From Niastella sp. (lineage in GTDB: Bacteria; Bacteroidota; Bacteroidia; Chitinophagales; Chitinophagaceae): a stretch of DNA of 6,382 nucleotides. The stretch is from positions 1 through 6,382 of the forward strand of contig JAJKIL010000208.1 in assembly GCA_021154515.1 (NCBI GenBank), read 5' to 3'. Below the pieces are notes generated by a model, which worked only from the letters and a program-made list of their open reading frames with translations, was not told the origin of the DNA and ran no database searches. Numbering within the stretch: the first letter of the stretch is position 1; every line of letters begins with the position of its first letter. Position numbers and translations under genes: made by a program. Shown in pieces: positions 1 through 5,271 of the stretch.

Positions 1-762
1 GCGGGTATCACCATCGAGTTTGGTGAGCACCACACCGGTGAAGTCAAGGCGATCATTAAACGCTTTTGCCGTGTTCACTGCATCCTGACCGGTCATGGAG
101 TCAACCACAAACAGGATCTCGTTGGGTTTAACGGCCGATTTTACGTCGGCTACTTCGGTCATCATCGCCTCATCGATGGCCAGGCGGCCGGCGGTATCGA
201 TGATAACCACATTTTTATTTTTACTGCGGGCTTCCTTGATGGCGTTGATGGCTATCTGCACCGCATTTTTATTCTCGGGTTCGCTGTATACGTCCACCTC
301 AATTTGTTCGCCCAGTACTTTTAACTGATCAATGGCCGCCGGACGGTAAATATCGGCTGCCACCAGCATAGGCGAAAGGCGGCCTCTTGTTTTAAGGAAA
401 TTGGCCAGTTTGGCGCTGAAGGTAGTTTTACCGGAACCCTGCAGACCGGCGATCAGAATAACGGCGGGATTGCCTTTGGCGTTGAACTCGCTTTCGCTGC
501 CACCCATCAGGTCAACCAGTTCGTCCTTCACGATCTTCACCATCAGCTGGCCGGGGCTTACGGCAGTTATTACCTTCTCACCCAATGCCTTATCTTTTAT
601 CCGATCGGTAAAATCCTTGGCAATTTTATAGTTCACGTCCGCATCCACCAGGGCGCGGCGAATGTCTTTTACGGTAGCAGCAATATTCAGTTCGGTGATC
701 CGGCCTTCACCTTTTATCTGTTTTAGGGCCGATTCCAACCGGTCGGTAAGATTTTCAAACAT
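1..762 (-). CDS. ffh: Signal recognition particle GTPase Ffh, N-terminal 254 residues (gene continues past the left edge)
   Basis: Ffh is the SRP54-type GTPase that binds 4.5S RNA and the signal sequences of nascent membrane proteins and docks with FtsY at the inner membrane. The translation begins MFENLTDRLESALKQIKG, a typical SRP54 N-domain helical bundle (about residues 1-85). The GTPase G domain follows: P-loop GLQGSGKTT (106-114), DIYRPAA (137-143), DTAGR (189-193) and TKLDGD (247-252). The reading frame is still open at base 1, so the rest of the G domain and the methionine-rich M domain lie outside the window. I chose ATG at 762 because family members begin MFENL and an AGGAAG lies just upstream. 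An in-frame ATG at 786 would add eight residues and is less likely. The gene lies 162 bp downstream of rpoD on the same strand, with a stem-loop and a promoter-like site between. Identification is secure; FtsY is excluded by the lack of its acidic leader and by the MFENL start. Confidence 0.97.
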   Translation of the reverse strand, partial: MFENLTDRLESALKQIKGEGRITELNIAATVKDIRRALVDADVNYKIAKDFTDRIKDKALGEKVITAVSPGQLMVKIVKDELVDLMGGSESEFNAKGNPAVILIAGLQGSGKTTFSAKLANFLKTRGRLSPMLVAADIYRPAAIDQLKVLGEQIEVDVYSEPENKNAVQIAINAIKEARSKNKNVVIIDTAGRLAIDEAMMTEVADVKSAVKPNEILFVVDSMTGQDAVNTAKAFNDRLDFTGVVLTKLDGDTR

Positions 763-821
763 AACTTCCTGTTTTTCGCATTTCATTAAAACCCTGCGCT
801 GGGCCTAAGGGCTAAAAGCAA

Positions 822-854
822 AAAGTGAATATACCCTCAAGTTATATTCACTTT
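822..854 (-). terminator. 12-bp perfect stem-loop with T-rich tail between rpoD and ffh
   Basis: The arms AAAGTGAATATA (822-833) and TATATTCACTTT (843-854) are perfect inverted repeats around a 9-base loop. Read on the minus strand, the stem runs into TTTTTGCTTTT, which looks like an intrinsic terminator for rpoD, whose stop is about 70 bp upstream. The stem is AT-rich and so weaker than a classic terminator. A promoter-like site lies just before it, so it could instead be a stem-loop at the 5' end of the ffh transcript. Confidence 0.6.
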
Positions 855-862
855 ATGGACTG

Positions 863-870
863 CAAATTTA
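863..870 (-). promoter_or_regulatory. Candidate Bacteroidetes -7 element for ffh
   Basis: The minus strand reads TAAATTTG, an exact match to the Bacteroidetes primary-sigma -7 consensus TAnnTTTG. About 21 bases upstream is TTTA rather than the expected TTTG -33 element. Transcription would begin near 857 and run immediately into the 822-854 stem-loop, about 95 bases before the ffh start. Only the -7 match is direct evidence. Confidence 0.4.
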
Positions 871-924
871 CAGGAAGTAAATTTTGTTGTGTAAAGTTTC
901 TTTTGCCAGGCTATAATTTTAAGG

Positions 925-1800
925 TTAAACGCCCAAATATCCCCGGAGGGCCTTTGAACGCGAATTGGTGCGCAGTTTGGTAATTGCCTTGTCTTTGATC
1001 TGGCGAACCCGTTCCCGGGTAAGGTTGAATTTCTCCCCGATGTCTTCCAGACTCATGGGATGATCGACCCCCAATCCAAAGAAATAGCAGATTACCTCTT
1101 TTTGCCGTTCGGTAAGCATTTTCATGGAACGCTCGATTTCCTGTTTAAGCGACTCCTTGTGCTCGATGTTGGCATTTGCGTACTCAGCATTAGGATTTAC
1201 CAACACATCCATCAGGGTATTGTCTTCCCCTTCAGACAGCGGTGTATCCATGCTTACGTGCCGGGCAGCGATGCCCAGGGTAGCAGATACTTCTTCAGTT
1301 TCGAGTTCCAGCAGTTCAGCCAGTTCTTCGGGCGAGGGTTCGCGTTCGAACTCCTGTTCCAATTGGGAGAACGCTTTCTGAATTTTGTTGGTTAACCCTA
1401 CTTTGTTTAATGGAAGCCTTACAATACGCGATTGTTCAGCTAATGCCTGAAGAATGCTTTGGCGAATCCACCATACGGCGTAAGAAATGAATTTGAAACC
1501 ACGGGTTTCATCAAAACGCTGCGCTGCTTTAATGAGACCCAAATTACCCTCATTGATGAGGTCTGGTAGTGAAAGACCTTGGTTTTGATACTGCTTGGCT
1601 ACGGATACAACGAACCTTAAGTTGGCTTTCGTTAGTTTATCAAGGGCTGCTTGATTACCTTGCTTGATCAAGCCCGCTAGCTTAACTTCTTCTTCGGGAC
1701 TGATCAATTCAACTTTTCCGATTTCCTGCAAGTACTTTTCAAGGCTCTGAGATTCACGATTCGTAATTGATTTCGTGATCTTGAGTTGCCGCATACTCAT
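925..1800 (-). CDS. rpoD: Primary (housekeeping) RNA polymerase sigma factor RpoD/SigA, Bacteroidetes short form
   Basis: This sigma-70 factor directs core RNA polymerase to housekeeping promoters. Region 1.2 (about residues 17-50, SLEKYLQEIGKVELISPEEE) is followed by region 2 (52-130) with LRFVVSVAKQYQNQGLSLPD, the core-binding LINEGNLGLIKAAQRFD, and the -10-recognition segment GFKFISYAVWWIRQSI. Region 3 follows (about 131-200, with KAFSQLEQEFEREPSPEELA). Region 4 (about 229-277) carries LTERQKEV and the -35-binding helix-turn-helix SLEDIGEKFNLTRERVRQIKDKAITKLR. At 291 residues it lacks region 1.1 and the long non-conserved region of E. coli RpoD, as is usual in Bacteroidetes, where this group A factor reads TTTG/TAnnTTTG promoters. 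The start could be ATG 1800 or ATG 1794; the latter gives the commoner MRQLKI N-terminus. It is a complete, intact gene, monocistronic or weakly linked to ffh. I saw no convincing promoter in its 5' region. Confidence 0.97.
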   Translation of the reverse strand: MSMRQLKITKSITNRESQSLEKYLQEIGKVELISPEEEVKLAGLIKQGNQAALDKLTKANLRFVVSVAKQYQNQGLSLPDLINEGNLGLIKAAQRFDETRGFKFISYAVWWIRQSILQALAEQSRIVRLPLNKVGLTNKIQKAFSQLEQEFEREPSPEELAELLELETEEVSATLGIAARHVSMDTPLSEGEDNTLMDVLVNPNAEYANANIEHKESLKQEIERSMKMLTERQKEVICYFFGLGVDHPMSLEDIGEKFNLTRERVRQIKDKAITKLRTNSRSKALRGYLGV

Positions 1801-2114
1801 AGGTAGGACATTTTAAAGGGTTTTTTAGGTTTATAACGGTCAATGGTTTATAAAAAACGAAATACCTGTTGAATTTGTTATATGAACAAGCATTTTGTTG
1901 TTAAAAAACTATCCACCTAATATACCCATTTCTGCCCATCTTCTACAAAATAATTCGTAACCAACTGGTAGTCAGATATATGAAAATTTTTTGCTTATTT
2001 ATTCATTTTTAGGCACTTTTTACCCTATTTATCCAAAAAAAAATTTTGAGGGTAGCATTATTTTTCTATAATTGCACCATTGCAACTTGCAAAAAAGATC
2101 AATACAAGGGTTAG
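1801..2114. other. AT-rich gene-free region between divergent rpoD and the START-like gene
   Basis: This 314-bp stretch holds no plausible gene on either strand. It contains a 9-bp direct repeat GGTTTATAA (1828-1836 and 1845-1853, 17 bp apart) in the rpoD leader, an A9T4 tract (2035-2047), and TTGCA motifs at 2072-2090. It must carry the promoters of both flanking genes. I could support one for the plus-strand gene (2044-2074) but found no clear TAnnTTTG site for rpoD on the minus strand. Confidence 0.7.
2044..2074 (+). promoter_or_regulatory. Candidate promoter of the START-like gene
   Basis: TTTTG (2044-2048) and TATAATTG (2067-2074) are separated by 18 bp. This resembles the Bacteroidetes TTTG-N19-TAnnTTTG promoter, with one mismatch in the -7 element and a spacer about 1 bp short. 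Transcription would start near 2080, giving a leader of about 35 bases before ATG 2115. Confidence 0.4.
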
Positions 2115-2495
2115 ATGAGTAAGAAACACATATTTACGTTAGAGTATCCGGTAAGATGTTCTCCTTCCATTTTATACGAATTCCTTAGTACCCCTGCAGG
2201 TTTGCAGGAGTGGTTTGCCGATAAAGTAGACGAACGGGATAATGTTTTTAGTTTTTCCTGGAACGGAACTACCGATAAGGCAGAAGTGATGGAAAGTGAA
2301 GAAGAGAAATTTATCAGGTTTCACTGGTTGCACGCACCCAAAGAAGAATATTTCGAATTTAGAATCGAGAAATCAGAAGTTACGAATCAGACCATCCTTG
2401 TGATTAAAGATTTTGCAGATAAGGGGGAGGTAAAAGACCAAAGTCAGTTATGGGGCTACCAGGTAAAAGACCTGTTTCACCGGCTCGGTAATTAA
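2115..2495 (+). CDS. START-like domain protein (Bacteroidetes START_2/AHA1-like small protein)
   Basis: This is a 126-residue soluble protein without signal peptide or membrane segment. It opens with FTLEYPVRCSPSILYEFLSTPAGLQEWFADKV (7-38), the strand-helix-helix start of the SRPBCC/START fold. In relatives of the AHA1/polyketide-cyclase type this is the S-x-x-x-x-Y-x-x-L-T/S-x-P-x-x-L-x-x-W-F/I-A motif. The alternating strands FSFSWNGTTDKAEV, FIRFHWL, YFEFRIEKSE and TILVIKDFAD (47-101) come next, and the C-terminal helix (about 106-126, QLWGYQVKDLFHRLG) closes the hydrophobic groove. I recall this as a conserved Bacteroidetes family of about 125-130 residues with no assigned ligand; binding of a lipid-like molecule is only an inference from the fold. 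ATG 2115 follows AAGGG at a suitable distance. Its stop codon overlaps that of the convergent gene. It is not part of the permease operon, because an opposite-strand gene lies between them. Confidence 0.85.
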   Translation: MSKKHIFTLEYPVRCSPSILYEFLSTPAGLQEWFADKVDERDNVFSFSWNGTTDKAEVMESEEEKFIRFHWLHAPKEEYFEFRIEKSEVTNQTILVIKDFADKGEVKDQSQLWGYQVKDLFHRLGN

Positions 2496-3103
2496 TGACC
2501 AATAGAGGTAACAATTGTTTCGTATAGATCAATTATTAATTCTTTTGACCGATTCCAATGAGGAAGTGAAATTTTGGCGGAAAGCTTGCAAAAATCATTA
2601 GCCAGCAGAATTTCTTCTACTGAAGATGAATTCAATTGGGTAAGCGGCTTGTAATTGTCTTCTTCAAATTCGTGACGCCATTCGTCTCCACTTACGCATA
2701 AGTAAAATTGCCTGCTTGCCAGTAACGGTAAATTAGTAAGCAGGTTTTGCTGGTATTGCTGTTTATAACGGCCCTTCAGGTGCAGGGTTACGCTGAAAAA
2801 ATGCCCCCACCAGAACAGGGTCCTGATGGCAAATGTGTCCTGGCGGTTGAATAAACGCGGATAATCCAGCATTACCCAGGGCAATCCCCCGTAATTCTCC
2901 CCTCTTGAGATCTTAGGCGAAGGAATCAGCCCTTCCGACAATAAAATAGCCGGGTTTGCATTAAAGTTGTCGCGCGTTTGGTGGGCAATATCCCCAAACA
3001 AGGAGTAAACTTTTTCAATAATTGTATTCTTTGTTAAAAGCCAGTCAGCATTTTGCACCAGCGATAATTCCTCTGTTGAAAGCTGTATTTTTGCGGCGTC
3101 CAT
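2492..3103 (-). CDS. Conserved hypothetical protein, 203 residues, function unknown
   Basis: I do not recognise a named domain. The frame is a convincing gene: it fills the space exactly between its neighbours, starts with ATG at 3103 and has normal composition. Visible features are an amphipathic N-terminal helix region (about 1-45) and a distinctive central block PKISRGENYGGLPWVMLDYPRLF (63-85). An aromatic stretch TFAIRTLFWWGHFFSVTLHLKG (90-111) follows, then a basic, glutamine-rich helix RYKQQYQQN (112-120), and a SGDEWRHEFEEDNY segment (138-151). The WWGHFF patch is hydrophobic but short and contains charged neighbours, so I read it as a buried core rather than a clear membrane span. There is no signal peptide. 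The central block looks like something I have seen in uncharacterised Bacteroidetes proteins, but no activity can be assigned. It is convergent with the START-like gene (stop codons share TTAA) and divergent from the permease, with 18 bp between start codons. Confidence 0.75.
   Translation of the reverse strand: MDAAKIQLSTEELSLVQNADWLLTKNTIIEKVYSLFGDIAHQTRDNFNANPAILLSEGLIPSPKISRGENYGGLPWVMLDYPRLFNRQDTFAIRTLFWWGHFFSVTLHLKGRYKQQYQQNLLTNLPLLASRQFYLCVSGDEWRHEFEEDNYKPLTQLNSSSVEEILLANDFCKLSAKISLPHWNRSKELIIDLYETIVTSIGH
3086..3093 (+). promoter_or_regulatory. Candidate -7 element for the LptF/LptG-type permease gene, inside the divergent gene
   Basis: TATTTTTG matches the Bacteroidetes TAnnTTTG consensus exactly and would start transcription near 3100, about 20 bases before the GTG start. 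It lies within the first codons of the opposite-strand 203-residue gene. No TTG is present at the expected -33 distance (around 3064), so support rests on the -7 match and its position. Confidence 0.4.
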
Positions 3104-3121
3104 TTTATAAAGATAATACCC

Positions 3122-4615
3122 GTGATAAAAAAACTCGACATATTGGTTTTGCGATCATTTATCGGACCTTTTATCGCAACCTTTTTCCTTACCCTGTTCG
3201 TGTTGATCCTGCAGTTCTTCTGGCTGTGGATCGATGACTTTGTAGGCAAGGGTATTGACACCTATACCATGCTTCGCCTGGTGCTTTACCTGAGCGCCAC
3301 GCTGGTTCCCCTGGCCTTGCCGCTGGCCATCCTCCTTTCATCCATTATGACCTTTGGCAACCTGGGCGAAACCTTTGAACTGGTAGCCATCAAGTCGGCC
3401 GGTATTGGCCTGCTGCGCTTCATGCTGCCCTTAACGGTAGTGGCCGCCCTGCTTTCAGGGATGGCATTCCTGTTTAACAACTATGTTATTCCGGTAGCCA
3501 ACCTGCGCATGAAAACCCTGCACTACGACCTCGTAAATAAAAAACCAGCCTTCGATCTGAAAGAAGGCGTTTTCTATACCACCATTCCCGACTATGCCAT
3601 CAAGGTGTCGAAAAAAGTAAATGATACTATTTTACAAAATGTGATCATTTATGAGACCAGCACGGGCCCCCAGGATAATATCGTAGCAGCAGAAAAAGGC
3701 ATTATGCGTATTTCTGCCGACAAGCGCTTTCTGGAATTTACCCTGTACAATGGCTGGCGGTATGAAGAACGCGGCAATCGTTATGGCAACAACACCGATT
3801 TTATTCGCCTCGGCTTTAAAGAATATAAAAAAGTACTGGACCTGAGTTCGCTGGCATTGAACCGTACGAGCGACAGCACCTATAAAGACCGCTATGAAAT
3901 GTTAAGTACGCGGCAGCTGAGCAAGAATGTAGATTCACTGGACAAAAGTCTGCGTGCCTTCAAAGAGCGCGACCAGCGCGAGCTGCAAGGCTATCTTACT
4001 TTCTCAAAATACTTCGATACCGGTTGGGTAAACGTAAAAGCACCGCCTATTAAAAAAGGCGCCAAAACCTTTCTCGACCTGTTGCCCGATAGTTTAAAAG
4101 TGCATAAAACCGATGCTACCCCTGTAGGGGTAAAGCAGAAGGTGCTGGATGAGACCAATGCCTATGCCGGTTATGTAAAAAACAGCATCGAGGGACCATC
4201 CTGGGAGTATGATGGTAAAAGAAAAGAACTGCGCATGACATTGATGACCTACCATGAGAAAATCACCATGTCAATAGCGGTGCTGGTATTGTTTCTCATA
4301 GGCGCGCCGCTGGGCTCTATTGTACGCAAGGGTGGCATTGGTACCCCGGTGGTATTTGCCGTGGTGTTCTTTGTGATCTTTTTCCTGTTAAACAACTTTG
4401 GAAAAAAGTTTGTGAAGGAAGATGTGTTGCAGCCAGTTGCGGGCATGTGGCTGGCCACTGCCGTGTTGCTGCCCATTGGCCTGTTCCTTATTTACAAAGC
4501 ATTGCACGATTCACAATTGTTTAATAAAGAGTTTTACTACCGTGCCTTCAGAGCCATTCGCAAATTAATTATGAAGAAAAATGGTGCCGCAAAAGAAGCG
4601 GCGCCTGCGAGTTAG
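3122..4615 (+). CDS. LptF/LptG-family (YjgP/YjgQ) permease of the lipopolysaccharide export ABC transporter
   Basis: LptF and LptG form the membrane part of LptB2FG, which extracts lipopolysaccharide from the inner membrane and passes it through LptC to the periplasmic bridge. The 497-residue protein shows the family layout. Three N-terminal membrane helices lie at about 13-37, 50-76 and 94-118, with the conserved LPLAILLSSIMTFGNLGETFELVAIKSAGI (66-95) coupling segment. A large periplasmic jellyroll-type domain covers about 125-380. Three C-terminal helices lie at about 383-400, 406-424 and 439-459, including LIGAPLGSIVRKGG (392-405). E. coli homologues have about 360 residues; the extra length is in the periplasmic part (about 250-365), rich in charged residues, as in other Bacteroidetes members. 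The start is GTG 3122: no ATG precedes it in frame near the usual MxKLDxxxxxxF N-terminus. Whether it is LptF or LptG cannot be decided here, so no symbol is given. The gene appears monocistronic. Confidence 0.92.
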   Translation: MIKKLDILVLRSFIGPFIATFFLTLFVLILQFFWLWIDDFVGKGIDTYTMLRLVLYLSATLVPLALPLAILLSSIMTFGNLGETFELVAIKSAGIGLLRFMLPLTVVAALLSGMAFLFNNYVIPVANLRMKTLHYDLVNKKPAFDLKEGVFYTTIPDYAIKVSKKVNDTILQNVIIYETSTGPQDNIVAAEKGIMRISADKRFLEFTLYNGWRYEERGNRYGNNTDFIRLGFKEYKKVLDLSSLALNRTSDSTYKDRYEMLSTRQLSKNVDSLDKSLRAFKERDQRELQGYLTFSKYFDTGWVNVKAPPIKKGAKTFLDLLPDSLKVHKTDATPVGVKQKVLDETNAYAGYVKNSIEGPSWEYDGKRKELRMTLMTYHEKITMSIAVLVLFLIGAPLGSIVRKGGIGTPVVFAVVFFVIFFLLNNFGKKFVKEDVLQPVAGMWLATAVLLPIGLFLIYKALHDSQLFNKEFYYRAFRAIRKLIMKKNGAAKEAAPAS

Positions 4616-4628
4616 GGACGTGAATGGG

Positions 4629-4657
4629 CCCGCCCGACTGAACCTAGGTAGGGCGGG
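4629..4657 (+). terminator. GC-rich stem-loop after the permease gene (possible terminator)
   Basis: CCCGCCC (4629-4635) can pair with GGGCGGG (4651-4657) across a 15-base loop that itself contains the palindrome ACCTAGGT. It begins 14 bp after the permease stop, where a terminator is expected. There is no T-tract after the stem, so it may work only as a 3' transcript-stabilising hairpin. Confidence 0.45.
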
Positions 4658-4724
4658 GTCAATCGTTGCAGACTAAACACCAATGTTAATAAAACGATTT
4701 TTATCTTTATAGAAATCTGGTTTA

Positions 4725-4927
4725 ATGACAGACCTGCAACTATATTCGACTATTTCCAACCTTCCCCCAATCTTAAGAAGGAAGTAGAAGATTTTGTGGA
4801 ATTTTTGAAAACAAAAACTAAAAAAGAGAAGGTAGTCACAGAACGAAAATTTGGCTGCGCCAAAGGGTTAATTGAAATGTCTCCTGATTTTGACGAGCCG
4901 CTGGATGATTTTAAAGACTACATGTAA
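4725..4927 (+). pseudogene. Frameshifted antitoxin relic, DUF2281 family (VapB-like partner)
   Basis: From ATG 4725 the frame reads MTDLQLYSTISNLPP and then meets TAG at 4785-4787. After the C5 run at 4764-4768 the frame one base earlier reads NLKKEVEDFVEFLKTKTKKE, then KFGCAKGLIEMSPDFDEPLDDFKDYM, and stops at 4925-4927. Joined, the two parts give a 67-residue protein with the family hallmarks: N-terminal LPPNLKKEVEDFVEFL helix, basic linker, and C-terminal FGCAKG...MSPDFDEPLDDFKDYM toxin-binding tail. Restoring one C in the C run repairs the frame, so the lesion is a one-base loss. Such antitoxins neutralise PIN-domain toxins encoded directly downstream, and the toxin relic here starts in a one-base overlap (TAATG). 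A TATCTTTA at 4702-4709 (one mismatch to TAnnTTTG) could be the old promoter. A sequencing error in the homopolymer is possible, but the broken toxin argues for true decay. Confidence 0.85.
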
Positions 4928-5197
4928 TGGTTTATTTATTAGACACACATACATTCTTATGGTTCCTGGCTCCATCTAAAATTTCCATTTGAAGAGCTGA
5001 CCAGCTATCTTTCGGCGAACGATATTGAAATACTGCCTATTACTTTTGACCATATTAAGGGATTAAAAAATCTCGAACTTCATCATAGGGATCCATTTGA
5101 CAGGCTTCTTATCGCCCAGGCAATCAAAGAAAATTTAACAATTCTAAGCCGGGATTCAAATTTCTTCCAGTATCCGGTAAAAATAGTCTGGGGTTGA
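4927..5197 (+). pseudogene. VapC-family PIN-domain toxin relic with internal deletion
   Basis: From ATG 4927 the frame gives MVYLLDTHTFLWFLA, the standard PIN-toxin N-terminus with the first catalytic Asp (D6), and soon ends at TGA 4990-4992. In another frame, from about 4976 to TGA 5195-5197, the C-terminal half is intact: LKFPFEELTSYLSANDIEILPITFDHI..LELHHRDPFDRLLIAQAIKENLTILSRDSNFFQYPVKIVWG. It includes the DPFDR and SRD acidic residues. About 40-50 residues between these parts are missing relative to the usual length of about 125-130, including the ASLWEIAIK segment with the second catalytic acid. The junction lies at about 4968-4979. VapC-type toxins are PIN ribonucleases, but this one cannot make an active enzyme, and the downstream half has no ATG of its own. 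It directly follows the damaged DUF2281 antitoxin, in the normal antitoxin-toxin order. Confidence 0.88.
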
Positions 5198-5238
5198 TTT
5201 CCTTCCAGTCCCTCTAAACTTCCATTCTGTATATCACC

Positions 5239-5271
5239 TTTTGCTCATTGCCCGCTGAAAACCTACCTTCG
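5239..5271 (+). promoter_or_regulatory. Promoter-like site at the start of the cation exporter gene
   Basis: TTTTG (5239-5243) and TACCTTCG (5264-5271) are spaced by 20 bp, fitting the TTTG-N19-21-TAnnTTTG Bacteroidetes pattern with one mismatch. Transcription would begin near 5278. That is downstream of the TTG codon at 5248 and would favour translation from TTG 5287. The match may be chance. Confidence 0.3.

Noticed and set aside
95..631. Plus-strand open frames across the ffh region (95-328 and 401-631)
   Set aside because: They lie opposite a clearly coding ffh frame with all G motifs and encode low-complexity, Ser/Leu-rich peptides with no family resemblance.
762..786. Alternative ffh start at ATG 786 and a mini-frame from ATG 781
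   Set aside because: The 786 start adds eight residues not typical of Ffh. The 781 frame is only eight codons and overlaps the real start. The AGGAAG before ATG 762 and the MFENL N-terminus decide for 762.
1060..1395. Plus-strand frames opposite rpoD (1060-1395, 1124-1381)
   Set aside because: Both are antisense to intact sigma regions 3 and 4 and are explained by codon bias of rpoD.
3034..3261. Minus-strand frame overlapping the divergent start region
   Set aside because: It overlaps both the permease N-terminus and the 203-residue gene in another frame, and its sequence resembles nothing coherent.
4117..4132. Perfect 7-bp inverted repeat TACCCCT-GT-AGGGGTA inside the permease gene
   Set aside because: The two-base loop is too tight for a good hairpin, and it falls in the variable charged segment of the protein. 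A chance palindrome is the simplest reading.
4764..4787. Programmed frameshift making the antitoxin
   Set aside because: There is no evident slippery heptamer or stimulatory structure, and the partner toxin is also broken, so simple decay fits better.
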